In this document: positions 37,501 through 52,500 of the stretch, in pieces
How the letters are laid out: each line of letters begins with the position of its first letter
Numbering within the stretch: position 1 is the stretch's first letter
DNA from: Struthidea cinerea
Taxonomy: Eukaryota > Chordata > Aves > Passeriformes > Corcoracidae
Assembly: GCA_013397865.1 (NCBI GenBank)
Contig: VZTI01004803.1
Coordinates: 3,318,139-3,382,138 of the forward strand
Direction of reading: 5' to 3'
DNA length: 64,000 nucleotides
Made by a program: the position numbers and the translations under genes
Notes under the pieces: model-generated
Seen by the model: only the letters and a program-made list of their open reading frames with translations
Told to the model about the DNA's origin: nothing
Database searches by the model: none

Positions 37501-40500
37501 AACATCTCAGGGTGTCTTGTTTTATGATTCTCAGTTTCTAGTGTAAGTGGAGCACTGAGAAAGAGAGTATGAATGAAGTAAGTGGAAAACTTGGGTCTGT
37601 AATTTGGAATGTATCACTAAGCCTTAAATCAGAACTCACTGAAATCAGAGAAGTTTTTGGGTAAAGTCTCTTACTATGAGGCTAAAAATGAATTGTGCTG
37701 CAGCAGCATCATTAACATTTTCTTCTCTTGAAAACAAATGGTAATCTGTATAAACAGTGGTTTTCAACTACTTCAGACTTTCCTGGAAGAACTTTTAGAG
37801 TACGTCTAAAATGATGTAAAATAAATATTTGCAATATGCACATATTTAAAACCACAATATTTTATGTTCTGTTTGGCTTTTTTATCTCTCAAATCTGAAG
37901 AACAAATACAGTGAGATGTTTTTTGTTTGAGGTAGATTCTTTGTTTCAGAAAGGCTCAAGTCCATAAGTTAGTACCCGTAACTACAAAAGGACAAACTTC
38001 CCTTGGTTTTCTGCTTCTTAATTAGAAAAGGTGCAGAAGAGAAAATGTAAATTATGGTTTAGGGTTTGACACTAACAATGGCATGCAATGGACTTCTGGA
38101 ATTTGTATGTCAGCAGTAGCATGGAGTTAGAGGTTCCCGTCCTTTCTGTGAACATTCTTAATGTCATCAGCCTCTAACTGTAGTACTTTCTGGTCTATAG
38201 CCGCATCTACTACCATTTGTCCTGTAATTAATTTTCTGTCTTTTCTTTTATGTTCCCCACCCTTTCCCCACTTCGTCTGTTAAGCTCTTCTGTCTTTACC
38301 TTTGTGAGCAATTTTCCTGTCCTTCATTCTTGCTCATGTATGTTTATCTCACTTGGGGACATCATAGTATTTTTATTAAAACATATTGAAGTCTACTGGA
38401 CTAGGTGAAATGTTCTGTGGAGTTCTGTGGATTTTTGGGGGCTGTTTTCCCTTCCATTGCCAAATCCAAGCTCTTGGGAAGCAGCATGTATTTCCTCTTG
38501 TGTATGCTTATGAATTTGTCTCAGCTCCATCTAAAGCTGTGCATTCTGACTGGGCCCCCAGAAAGGGTAAATCCCTCTCTGTTACTGAGCCTTTAGCTCC
38601 TGGTTGCATACAAGTTCTCACTGCCTTTTTGCACGGTCTCTGGCACTTGCCTTTTCTGAAAGTATAGAATTACCTTGCTGTACACACACAAGAGTTAGCT
38701 GGAAAAAATAAATAGGTAAAGCTGAGCTTAGACCCTCTCATGAGGGTCTAAGTGAGTGTTAGAGCAGGCATTGAGAAGAAGGAATGCATGAGCAGCTTGT
38801 TTAGGAAGAAACACAACTTTCTGGTGGCAGTTGATAAAATAGCACAGGGTGCGAGACTGGGTTTAGGGATTGCCTGCTCAGATGTAACTGTCTTGCACAG
38901 GAAATTAAAGGAGAGAGACAGTCCAAATAGCCTCTCATCTCTTAAGATCTAGTGTCAAGAGTTTCTTCTATGAATAATGGACAATATTAAAGAAGGAGAA
39001 ATGCTCATTGCAAGGAAGCTGGAATTTTCCAGTGTCCAGCACTTTTTTTCACATTGAAAACATTTAACCACTCCCTTAATATTCAAAGCTTTATTTTAGT
39101 TGCACAGTATGCACTATTTTTATTGCCTTTATATGATTAGAAGCATGAAAGATGATGTCTAGATGATTCCTAAATTTTTACAAGAAAGGTTATTTAGTAA
39201 TACAGATACAGTTTTACAGTAGTTTTCCTTTGCATCTTATGCTTCGAAATGCTGAATATGACGTTCTTTAGACAACTGGAGCTTTTTCTTTTTCATTCTT
39301 TTGGAAAATCAACATGAATTTGTGTTACGAAATGATATGGACCTGTGGCTGCTTCTTGCACTTGAAAACCTGCTGGTGAATGTGTCTTCCTGATAAAAAA
39401 CTCATTTGTCTCTTGTAGCAGTTACTGAGTCTGACAAGTTTTCTTCAGTGACCTAGATGAGAGGTAACTTGAGGAACTACTTACAGACTATGAAGATGGC
39501 TTTCAGGAGAAGGAGGGAAAAAAACCCCATGTGGATAACTACTCTTTTAAATGAGTGACAGATTATGTGGGTGGCTGCAACTAATGAAATACTCTTTATC
39601 TCTTCACAGTCAGTACCTTGAAAATTACCTGTGGATGAATTATTCTCCAGAGGTGTCCAGTAAGGCATATTTAATGTCAATCTGCTGTATGGTGAATGAG
39701 AAGTTCAGAGAGAATGTCCCTGCGTGGGAGGTAACTGGTTTCAATTGCAGCTAGAATTGACTTTGATCTGCAAGTTGCAGCTTTTACAGTGTGCTTACTT
39801 ACAGTGACAGAACGTAGAAGAGCTTGTAGTGTTAAAAGGAAATGGTGCCTCAGCTGGAATATCTCATATGGTGTTTTACATTTTGTGTTCTTTTTTGGAG
39901 AAAGGAATGGACAGGTGAAAAATTACTTGGTTCCTTCTGGTCTGGAAGTCTTTGGTTCTGCTATGAGCTTCTGGACATTATCACCAGCATTTGCTTTTTT
40001 TGGCACTTGACAGAAGTTGGGTATTTACAGAGAAGTCCTTGCTCTGATATTGAAAGAAAAAAAAGGATTTATATATCTGTAGGTATAAAAAGGCACCACT
40101 GGAAGTCTAACGTATTATCCAATAATATCTTGCTTAAAGCATGGGAACATAGTTTTCTACCTTTTTTGCTTTATACTAAAATAATGTCTTACTCTTGTGT
40201 ATATTGTTTGGTTGGTTTTATTGTTTGGGGTTTTTGTTTTGTTTGGGGTTTTTATTTGTAATAATAGGTTTAGAAATTACTTGTTTCTACAAACAATGCA
40301 GGTTTCACAGGCCGCCTCAACAACGTGAGCCCAGTTATACATTCTATGCAGGCATTATTTCAGAAGCACACTTACTTCAGTATGTGTGCCATTACTTGAG
40401 TGCTGGCAAAGCACAAAGGATTAATAACTTGCTCGTATGTGCTTTTCTTCTGTCATATGTACTTGATACAAAATGACAGGTGCATGTTATGTTCCAAGCA

Positions 40501-43500
40501 GCTTAGTTAAATTTGGTTTTGGTACATGACTGTCCTTGTAAAGGAACTGTTTTATCTTGGTGATTATTTAGTTTATCTTTTTCCTGCTGAGGTAGCTGAA
40601 TGGAAGTTCCAGGACTGTAATTAATCTCTGGTGGTTTTTACTGGCTCGCTTTTTGCTGATCACCTAGAGCTGCCATAGTTTTGGCCAAAACCTACCACTT
40701 AATCTTCTGCCTGGGACATTTTATAGTATTTCTGTGCAGTCACTAGTTGAACATTCCCACAAGATTTCACTTGTGCTTCTTGGTCAGTTTGTCCTGTGCA
40801 TCACCTGTTAAGCTATGCAGAAGGTATAAGGGGGAGATCCCTTGTCAAGAGGATATCATTAGTCTGTTTTGCTTGTGCTGCCTGGTCAGAATAAATGAAA
40901 ATGAGAAAAAGTAATCACTTCTTTTATAGATTTAAATGGATTTAGAGAACTTAAGCTATGTTATATAAATGAAGATTGAAATTGTTTGTATCATCCTGAC
41001 TCAAAATTACCTTCCTCTTCTGTTCCTAGACATTCAAAAAAAGGCCAGAACACTTTCCTTTCTTTTTCAAATGCATACTGGAGGCATCGCTGGTTGAAAA
41101 TGAGAGTGAGTACTCTCTGCATGAACAGACCGTCCTGCTGCTTTTCCTTGATCACTGCTTCAATAGTTTGGTATGTTAAAAGTAACTAATATTTCCAGTG
41201 TGTTTATGCTGTTCTGTGTTAGTAGCAGTTTAGTTTGAGCAATTTCTTCTTACAAGGCAGATGAAGCAAAATTCCGATTTAAGGAAAAGACAGTACTGGA
41301 GGGCTTTTACCCTCTGTTTTGACTCTTACTTTATCTCTCTCATCATGTTTGCTGTTCTCTGACTCAAGGTCATAGATGAGACTTGAAACTGGAGGATTGG
41401 CAGTTAGACAATTTAAAGACAGGATTTAATATGGATTTTTGTATTGTATTAAAATTTGTTTTGTATTAAAAATGGTACTTCAAAATTTATGTATTTATAT
41501 TTGAAAAGGTGCTTTACATTTAAAAGCAGATTAGTTACTACTAATGTAGTAACTCTTTTTAGTCCGCCTAGGAAATAGCGCAAAAATTATTTCCATTAAG
41601 TATTGAGAAAGATGGTGGGGCTTTTATCACTTTTGTTTAGATACAGTTTTTATCTGCAGCTCTCCTGAGTTAGTTTTAAGAAAGCGTTGGACCAATTTGT
41701 GTTCTCAATCTATAGTTAAAACAGAGTTAAAGATCCTAAATAGCAAGCAGGAAGAATAATTTACAATTAGCTGTTATATGAAGCAGTGCTCTCTAACCTC
41801 TCTTGCTATTGGGCTTTTTTCTTACATTGCACACGGGATGTATTACTGGGTTTGCACAAATAAAAAAATTACCTTTCAGACAAAACAACTTAGAAAGTGT
41901 ATTACTTGATTTTGGCATTAGGAATGATTTTGGGAGCCAGTAACCATCTTGAGCTTTATGTGTATAGTTTATTGAGATAGTGTTTTTCTGTAGTGGCCAT
42001 GGTACAATGCATCTTCATTTTAAATAGTTTGATGGTGACTACAGAATCCTTGTAGAGCACATTTCTAATACAACAAGATAGGGAAGCCGGTGGAAATGTG
42101 CCTGTAAAAAAAGCACACTGTTATTAGAAGCTGTCCTTCTTTGTGAAAGGCAGAATGGAATAATCACAGTAGTGTTTTAAGTGAAGAGCACTGAAGTTTG
42201 AAGTTTCAGAATGCTGAGAATGGAGTATTTGTCCATGAAGACATATTTAAGATGTTAATTGAAATTTTTCAGTAGTTCAGGAAAGAAGGAAACCTTTGTG
42301 GATCCAAATCACAGGCAGAATTGGAGAGAGCACGTTTGAACTGACATGGAGAAAATTATTTGTTTCAGAGAATGGGAAGAGGTAGAAGAAGTGAGACAAA
42401 CTTGATAAATTAAGGGCTACAAGAGAGAAAGAATAGATTAAAAACAAGTAGAGAAAGCATTGTAGGAAAGCTGAGTTCAAGAATAAGAAATGACTGAAGA
42501 AGGAACATTGGTTCTCAGCAGCTTTTGTGCTAAAAATACTTGCATGGATGGGGCCCCTGGTGAAGTATTAAGAACTGACAGACTCCACAAAAAGACCCTA
42601 AAATACAGTGGTGTTACTGGGTAGTGCAGTTTCCTGTTAGGAAATTGTGAAATCTAATAGAACAAGATAAATATTTTTGTCAGATGGTAATGTAAATTGA
42701 TGTATTTTATAAGCCAGGCATATCAGAAAACATGAGAATGTTTTAAAAATTTTTTTCATCTGTAACTTTCTAACAGGAAGTGGATTTGATCAGAGGTCAG
42801 GTGCAGCAGCTCATTTCCTTACCGATGTGGATGGCTCTACAACCTGTAAGCATAACACTGGTAACTGGCAGAGCAGTTTTCTAGGCATTACCAAGTCACG
42901 TAAAGTAAATTCTTATGGAATACTGTTAAGGAACTCTAATATTTACAGCATTGCTATGGAATTACATTTTGGTGTGCTTTGTTAAATTCTTTCTTGTTTG
43001 TTGCAAATTTCCATGTAGTAATATTTTTAATGTAGTTTTTCGTAAAACTGAGCTTTGTTGTTTATAATTTCATCAAGCTATAATTTGTAGACAAGGCCAT
43101 GAGGTCACAGGGAGGCAATGGAGTTGACATCTAGTCATGGCTGGACTCTTTCCAGCATTATTACATTTTTGTTTTACAGTGATACTTACTGAGAATAGCC
43201 AGAGACTGCTCTTTATTTCAGTTTGTTATATATTTTCTTTTTTAATAAAAAGACTGGACTGTATTTTTATCTCTTGAAAACAAGGTTCCTTGGTGAGTAA
43301 ATAACATTTTAACATTTACATTTCAGAATCGACTGGAACACGAGTTGAAAAAGACACCAAAACTAAGAAAATTCTGGAATCTAATTAAGAAAAATGATGC
43401 AAAAATGGATGAAGAGTCAAGAATGCAGTATGTTACAGAAACCTTTTTTCCTTAATGCATTCATTGGGTTTCAGCTAAAATAAATTGTTCCAATTAAAAA

Positions 43501-46500
43501 AGTTGTTTTTAGCAATCCTGTGGCAAGTAAGGATTGATCATATATGGCCTCCTGGAAGCTGTTTTGGTTTTCAGTAGTCTTTATGAAAAATACTATTTAG
43601 AACTTTATATTTTATTTGATCAGTGAATTTGTGATATCAAATCTTAGAGCTACAATATTCATATAGCTACTCACTTTTTTTCATGACCTTTAACAAATGT
43701 ATAGGTATACAGTCTATGCAAGTATTTCAAGAAATCTGTGTCTATGTCACCAAAATTACATCTTCCAGTGCCTTTGTGTTGCGTTGTGGTAAGGTGTAGG
43801 AGGAGACATACTTCTCTTTGACACAGTAGGAAGCATAGGTTGTTTATCAGTTTCTGTGCCTAATAATGTAGACTGCTAATCTGTCTGCCTGAGTGCAGAG
43901 AGAAAAGTTATCATCTAAACAGTTCAGGTGTGTTTCAAAGCAACCTACTACCGTTATATAAATTTTGAAACAGCTAACTTTGTATTAGTGAAAGCTACAA
44001 TATATTTCTAGTCTGCATTTAAGGAGTATTAATTCTTTTGTCGTATGTCCAATTTTAGAGCATATCGGGAGAGAAGATTTCTTTCACAGCTCATTCAGAA
44101 ATTCATTTCTGTTCTAAAGTCAATACCCATCTCAGGTAACTGTGATTCTTACTTTGTTATCTGGTAATCTGTTGCTGAAGCAGCTAGCCCTTGGGATATC
44201 AGCCTGAGGCTGGGGACCTTATTCAGGTGGGGCTTGTAGTGAAATCTATGTTTGTCTGCATGGATTTCACATCAAAATTAATTTCAAATCTGTATATACT
44301 TTGAAGATGAAACAGCAAAAAGCTACTTAAAAACTTCCTTCTGTTCAGTATTTACTTAGTAAAAACAGTATTTCTGGGAACTGATATTCTTTACTGTGTG
44401 CTTAGAGCCTTAAAGCATTAAAGCATTTCATACATACTTAGATGCCTTGTTAAATAGGTGGTATAAATGCAGCATTTATATCATAAGGCTCTGTCAGATC
44501 ATACTGTTGATTTACAGTAAGAACAAAAGCCTAAGTGAAGTAAAATTCTGTAAGATTTGATTGCTCTTGAGTCATTGTGACAAGCAAAATTGTCTGCTTT
44601 CCTGATTTAGAAAGGAAAAGTGCTTGTAGAGGAGGGTGTTAGCCTTTTAACAGAAAAGGGTTATTATGCTCTAAGCACAGCACAATTTGGGTGAAATCAG
44701 TTCCTGGAGTTTTGGTTTTGCTGTTAAACTCTTAGCAAACTTCAGCTCTTACCTGAGCTGTAAGGGTAAATTTTGTGTAACGTGGCTTCCTCAGAAAGGA
44801 TACCTATCCTCTCTGTTTTCCTAATTATGCTAGACCTGTTTTTAGGAAGATTTACTTCAACAGTTCTTTGGGGGCTGTAAGAATTAGATAGTCATTAAAG
44901 GAGACTTAGTGTGTGTTTTGACATGATTCTAAAGGCCCCTTAGTAGTCACCACTGAGTACCTTTGAATATGGTTAAAGCCTTTTGCACACATGTTGTTTA
45001 CAGCTTTTAAAAATGTATTTTTGAGTACATGGCATCAAATGTTCTTGACAAACATAATGGACCAGTGATATCTCATGGAAGTGAGCATTTTTGCCTGCTA
45101 CATTCAAGGTTTTTCAAAGTTGATGAAGTCACTCCTGAAATTCTGGTTCTATTACTATTTCTATTTTGAATATAAGAAAGGATTGTTTTAGAAAGAGAAG
45201 AATGTTTTAATTAGCTTTTAACAAGATCAAAATTGTAGCATTTATTTAATTTTTAAAGACTTTTACTAGTGTAAATGTATTGTGATGTGGATCAATTTTA
45301 ATTTTTTTTTTATATCTAGGTCCTATTTCTATGGACAAAGTTCATTATTGTGAGAGGTTTATTGAACTCATGCTAGACCTTGAGGTAAGTTATTAAATTG
45401 ATTCAGCCAGTTTCCAGGTGTACTTTTCTAGGATTTAAGTGCATAAAGTAATTATTACAGTCTTATTCCAAATAGGAGGTGGTTATGTCACAGCTGTGCA
45501 CATGGTTGTTTAATAGCGATTTTCCCTCTGTAAATAGGAGGTTGTAGCATTGCATCCATATTGGGAACTGACCAACAATGTTGATAAGCCAGATGAATTC
45601 TTAGACAAAGCTGGGATCCTGAAGTGCTCAGTAAAGGGGATTTAATTGGAATAGTGGTAATAATACTGGCAATTTCTGAAAATGTGTGATGATTTAATCT
45701 GGTAGGAATAATTCAGAATTATTCTTCCCAATGCAAAACAGGTCACTTAAAGTGTCTTTTGTGTTATTGGGTTAAATCCCAGAAAGCAGCAGTAGTTCTG
45801 AAATGCAAGCTATTCCCTTTTGACTAGAGTTCATTACTTAGAGGTACCAGGTCTGGCGATCTGCAGTTTGTTACAGAGTAATAAGGGGTGGAGCAAGGTT
45901 TTGTGAAATTTTTCAGCAGATACCAGGGAAGTGAGACAATTTTAAGCACCACAGTATCAGTATTAAAAGTAAAAGGCATTCATTTACAATTTCTTTCATG
46001 AGTAATTATTTATTTAGAGTAACTTCGGATTCAGAAGGCATTCTGAAGTAAGACAGAGTTTTCTGAAAGAATATCACAGGGATCTTCAAAATGGCTTTGT
46101 GGTGAATTTCTGCAGGCTAACTCTGTTAAATCGCTTAAGTAGTCTGTGCTTGTAGTTGCAATAGAATGAATAATTTAAATTCAAGCTTGCTATCTTATGC
46201 ATGTAATATGCTCTGATAAGAGGATAGGTTGGAAGGTGAACTAAAGTCTGTCTGACTTAGAATGCTTAGAAGGGGGATGTTTAATGTTGGTTCTTTCTAC
46301 GTACTGCAGAAAGGTTAGAATTCAGACAGGTTATGAAGTCTGTTTAAGTGACCGGAACAAGCAATGAGAAATTAGCTGTAAATCCAAGTCTGTTTGCCTG
46401 TGTAGCATGTACTGTGTTAATGGGCCCTTTTTACTTGTGTTGAAGCTTTTTTCAGAATATTACTGCTTCATATTACAGTGCTTACACTGCCATCAAAACT

Positions 46501-49500
46501 AGTGATTTGGTAATTTGAAAGTAATGATTCAATGGCGAGTTCTTATGGTTTTATGAGTTTGTTTTTGTAATTATTGTGCAGAGCAATCAACATTTTCTAC
46601 TACAGATTCTTTTATTTTCTTCATCTTAGTTCTAAACACCATGCCGATGCTTTTTGGCTTTCTAAATTCAGTCTGTAGAGAACAACTAATTTTTCTCTTA
46701 AAATTGTTGTGGTCTATTACTGTATGCTGTTCAACAGTTGCTATATACAGCAGCTTAAGCTATTTACATTCAGAAGAAAAGATCTCTGTTTTGTTGTTAT
46801 TGAAGATTTGAAAAATAGTTGAGTATTTTACAAAGAAGAGAAGATACTTTATCATATTTAGAAGAAACAGTTGGCAATTGTGAGGCAGACAAGCTTAAAA
46901 TTCATGAAATTAGTGTAGAAAACAGATATTTAAAACAATGCAGAAGGAGTTTGACATCATTTGTAGCACACAATCATTATGTAGACACTTAGTAGTAGAA
47001 TAACTGCTTTATTTAATTTCCTTTTTTACTGGCAGGATGAATTCACACTAATGGCAAGTTCATGCCATACTCCCAGTTACGTAAAGGACTGTGTTCATAG
47101 CACCTTACCTGCATAAACCCAGTGCCTTGGCCTACATAAATGCTGCTTTAATACCTCTGTTAGGGTATTAGATATGCAAATAACTGCAGCAATCTATCTT
47201 AGTATGCCTTCTTGAACTGGAAAATTGTGAGAAGCCAGGATTTCTTACCTTTTTGAAGAGTTGCTTGTATTAACGTGAGGTTATTTACCATAGGCTTTGC
47301 TTCCCACACGGCGCTGGTTTAATACAGTGTTGGATGACTCCCATCTTGTTGTTCACTGTTACCTGTCTAGTCTTGCTAAAAGAGAGAAAGAGGGTCATCT
47401 CTTCTGCCAGGTGAGATACAAAGTTCTTGAACAGAACTTTCTTGTTCCCTTTGTTTCTGAATGCTGCAGTTTTGCTTTTTTTTGTTTGTTAAAGATAGGC
47501 GTTTCTTTGGATGCAAACGACATGTTTATTTAATAATCTTTCACACAGTAGTACTTTCTTGCCTGTACCTGTGTGTGTGACTGCTCTTACATTTCATGGA
47601 ATCTTAGGATGGCTTAGGTTGGAATGGACCTTAAAGATCCAAACCCCCTGCTGTGGACAGGGACACCTTCTACTAGACCAGGTTACTCAGAGTTCCATCC
47701 AGTCTGGTCATGAACACCTCCAGGGATGGGGCATCCGCAGTCTCTGTGAGCAGCCAGTTCCAGTGCCTCACCACCCTCACAGTAAAAAATTTCATCCTGC
47801 TGTCTAATCTAAACCTGCCCTCCTTCAGCTTAAGGCCATTCCCTCTGGTCCTACCACTACGTGTCCTGTGAAAAGTCCTTATCCATCCTTCTTGTAGCTC
47901 CCTTTAGGTACTGTAAAGGCTGCTATAAGGTCTCCCTGGAGCCTTCTCCTCTCTGGGCTGAATAGTCTTAACTCTCAGCCTGCTGTTACAGAAGAGGTGC
48001 TTCAGCCTTATCGTAAGCTCCTCTGGACATTTTCCAACAAGTCCAGGATTGGAAAAGTCCGGGATTTTTTGTGTTGGAAACCCCAGAGGTGGACACAGTA
48101 CTCCAGGTGAGGTCTCACAAAAGCAGAGTAATATTTCTGCTTCTGCTTTTGAGAAGTTCTTAAAAGTACAAGCTAGAAAGCAGTGCAGCTTCTGGCATGC
48201 TTTACCACACACATAGCAGAAGTTGTCACCACTGCATTCTTCTCTTGTTCATTTTGACTTCACACTGTTGTCCAGTGCAGCTGTTTCTCACTCCTGTCCT
48301 TCAGTTTACTCACTCAGGATCTGAAGATCTGTCCCCTGTCCTGCATGTCAGCTGCTTTTCCTGCTGCTTGCTGTCCCCCATCTCTGGCACTTGTTCATTT
48401 TCTCTGAGGGTCAGTATTGATGGAACACAAAGCCAGCAGCACATCTGAATAATTTTCTTCCTCCAAGTTAAATAATCCCGTTGAAAGGTAGGATGAATTT
48501 CAGAGCTGCCATCAGAGAGGGCGGAAGGGTGCAAGACCTCTCCCTTTTGGTAGCAGCAAGCCATTAGTTGGGTTCAGTGACAGCCTCTGGCTCAGATCAC
48601 CTTACTGTGGTTAGTTTCAGTTTCAAGTACTGGTATATCAAGAAACCATATTGCTTGTGGACTATACTGGAATTTTGATGGCTTGCAGATGAGATACCTA
48701 ACAAATTATTTTGTGCATCAGCCATGTATAAAATGTAGATACCACTGCTTAGTCCATTTCTTCTAGGACTTTGAGGAGTTTTTGTTTGTGCATTTGTCGT
48801 CTTAAATTGTGGTTTTGTTTGTAGTTGGGTGTGTCTTATTGTTAATCCACCAATTTCTGTTGATGATGTCTCAGCTTTTAGATATGCTCAAATTCTACAC
48901 TGGCTTTGAAATCAATGATCAGACTGGAAATGCTTTGACAGAGAATGAGATGACCACAATTCACTATGACAGAATTACTTCTCTACAGGTAAATAGAGGA
49001 TAAAGTGCTTAGGAGAGACAGAGGGATTGGTTTTGCTGTTCTAGTCTAATTTGCATCTGGAGTAGGCATGAGGTGATTTCCCAAATCAAACCCCTTATTT
49101 TCCCTGTTGAGTTACAGAAACAGCTTTAGCTTGACTGCCTGTACCATAATGAAGACATGTAACGCTTCAGTGTGGCAGACGTGACTATGACTAAATAATA
49201 TGCTCTAGCAAAACAGCAGCATTTTGGACCTTGTGTTACCAAAAAGAACTGTTGGTGTTAAGTCTGTTAAGAAGGGAAAGCAGGATGCTGTAGGACCCGG
49301 TGATGATGCAGTAGGTGGCAGCATTTCCTCAAGATCAGTGTGCACATGTGCCAGCAGTGGTCCCTTGCACGAAAGAGACGAATTCACACATGAATTGTTC
49401 CTATCAGTTTTAACAGAGCAGTTCAAGGAAGCTTGGTTAAGTTAAACTTGTTCCTTGCTTTTCTTAGTTGCCTGCAAAGCTACTTATCTGCTCCCTTGTG

Positions 49501-52500
49501 TTTTATTTTAATGACAACAAGTGCTGATAGAAGGATGTATAAGAAAGATACTATGTCAGAAGTCCAGGATAACAAATAGATGATGTTAAGAAAAATGGAG
49601 ATTTAATCTGGCTTGTATTTCTGTTCTGGTAGGGTACATAGAGCAGTGTGTGGTATGAATCAGAAGAAGCTATGCTTTTTTCTAAATATTTAAACTGTTA
49701 TTAAATTGTTTCATTAATATGCTTACATCCAGTTTTCATGCATGGATCTTTTGTAGAGAGCAGCATTTGCACATTTCCCAGAGTTATATGACTTTGCACT
49801 CTCAAATGTAGCTGCAGTCGATACCCGTGATGCGCTGGTGAAGTTATTTGGACCTCTTAGGTAAGTTACCAAATTGAAATTGAAATTCTTGGTTCTCAGT
49901 ATGATTAAATTTAACAAATCTACAGCCCTTTTTTCTTTCTGATTTCTCATGTGCGTTCTCGTGTGACTTACCAGTTCCTTCTGACTTGTCACAGTGCCTT
50001 TACATATGCTAAAATAGGGAGACAGGGAGAGTTTGGGTCCACTAGTGGTGAAAAATAACTTTATTTTTCTTTTATTCTAATGAATGTAAGAAAGCACAAA
50101 TTTTCTGTAAAATAAGCGAGCTGCTTACAGTAGTTGTAGCAGTAATTAACTTGCAGTAGTTAACCTCTAGTTTGTTTACTTTATTTTTTTTACTCTGTTC
50201 TGTAGAACTACAACAGAAATCATGAAAGCATGCCACTGTACTAACTGTACCATATTGTAAATGCTTTGAGTAAAAGGATAGCAGTGTGTATTTTGACAAA
50301 GGCAGTGTGTGCTTTGTTGTTTGGTTCTGTGTCAGGTCTTGAAACAATAAAAAATATTCATCCCTTGCCATGTTTATTGTCAGCGAGAGGTTCAGCTTAC
50401 ACCTTATGCACAAACATCACTTAAGAGACCGACCGGTAATTGTTTGTCTCTGGTCAAAACAGAGAGCTGGAATTTTCTTTAAGGAAAAAGAAGCTGCAGT
50501 AAGTGCTGTCTCCCTCTGGTTTCAGTGTGACAGAGGCTTCTTTTTTTCCTTTCACTGTGCAGCTCCAACGTTCTTCACCAGGTGGCGTCGTACCTGTGCC
50601 TGCTGCCGCCCCTGGCCGAGGGCGAGGACACGAGCCACGACAAAGAGTTTCTGCTGGAATTGCTGGTAAAAACATGCTTCATGCTGCTCGTACTTTTTCT
50701 GTTGAAAACTCAGGGCATTGCTACATCCAGCAACTACACTGCAGTAAAGTAGTCGTTTAGGATGTTTTGCTGAACTTCCTATGAACCACATCAGTGTTAT
50801 AGCAGTAATTGGCATATATTAAGATGGGGTTTAAAACCATATAAATTATTTAAAAACGCGAATGTGTAAATGTAGTTTCCTTGAGAAACTAATGTGTGGT
50901 TTCTTTGGTGTAATTGTAAAGGCCAATAAGGAGAGTCTTGGCAATGGTTTTGAGTTCTTCTGAAAAAGTTTTTGTTCTTAATTCAGTAACCTTCTTTGTC
51001 CCATTTAAAAACAAAAAAAATCTGCTAAAGTAGATCTAGATATTCAGTACCTACTTGGACCGCAAACCAATTTGAAATATTGTTTGATGTTCGCCATGTT
51101 TTTTTGGATATTCAAGGTATACCAATATTACTGTAGGCATTTAATCTGATGTCAGCATTAGAATAGCATAGGTGTTTTTTAAAATCTCTCTCATAAGCTT
51201 GTTTTGTGGTTGTTGATTTCTTAAAAAACGGTTAATGTAGTTTTCTGAGGTTAAGAGGCCTATGGATGCCATGGAGAGATACTTGTTCAGGTAACATATT
51301 ATAGTCTTGCATAAATTTTTTTTGTGTCCCCAAGAGGAAATTGACTGTTACTGAGTGAACAGTGTTAGTTAGATACTGACCATATGTTTAATGGAAAGTA
51401 AAACAAGTTTTATTTGAAGTTGATTCTCTGCTAAGCCTTGACTGAATATTTTCAGTTCTGTTGTGCCATTTTCGGTCTGCCGAATAGCCAGATGATTTTT
51501 TGATTCTAGTACTCTGAGCAATAGTTGGACTATGTGTTTGTTCATATTCTGGTGTCACTGTGTGCATTTAGTTATATTAAAATATTTAATTTAAAAAAAA
51601 TTGATGGAGAAAATGCAAGTGACCACCAGTTGTCTTAGGAACTAATGTCTGTGTTTCAGAAATATCTCTATTGTTCCTTTTTGACTTAGAGAAGTTTGGC
51701 ATGCTTCCTTTCTTTAGGTTTCCCGTCATGAGCGACGAATATCTCAAATTCAGCAACTCAACCAGATGCCTCTCTATCCCACAGAAAAGATTATTTGGGA
51801 TGAAAATATTGTACCAACTGAATATTACTCTGGAGAAGGTAAGATTAGTAGTTCAGTAAATGTTGAACAGAACAGTAAATGCAATAAAAAAAGGAGTTCT
51901 GATGTATGATGTTTATTCTGTCCAAGAAACTTACACACGGTACTTTGGCATTGTCCAGCATCTTAGAGTGGGATCAAGGGGGCTTTTTCAGTTATGAATC
52001 AGGAACTCTTGAGATTAAATTGTTGGCAAATATGTTGTGGATTTAAAGAAAAATCAAAAAATCTATTTTTACACGAAGATGTTTATTTGCTTCTGAATAA
52101 CAGATATGCTGTACTACCAGGTGAGGCATAGGTAAGGTGAAAAAGGTTGGAAACAGCAACAGAAGAGCTGTTGTCTGTGCTTTGCACTGAATTATGTTCA
52201 AGAAAGCCTTTCTAAATAGGAGGGGGGTGAAGGGTAGTAATGGGAGGAAATTAACACTACTTATCTAACTTCTATTTCAAGGTAAAAGTACGCGCAGTCA
52301 CTGAAAGGTGACTACTTTGAGAACCTAATGTGCTAATGATCAAGGAAGCAAACTGCTGGTAATGCAAACAGGAAACATGTGATTTTAAGGTTTGCAATAA
52401 ACAGCACATGTATTTTTGTCTAGCTACTTTTAAAAACTGTTGTTTTAATATAGATCATGAGGAATGTTATTAGAAATGTGAAAAATTTAATTTGGAATGT

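Noticed and set aside
50072..50413. Open frame of 113 codons on the minus strand in AQR intron 13
   Set aside because: No motif, AT-rich, antisense within an intron. Probably chance.
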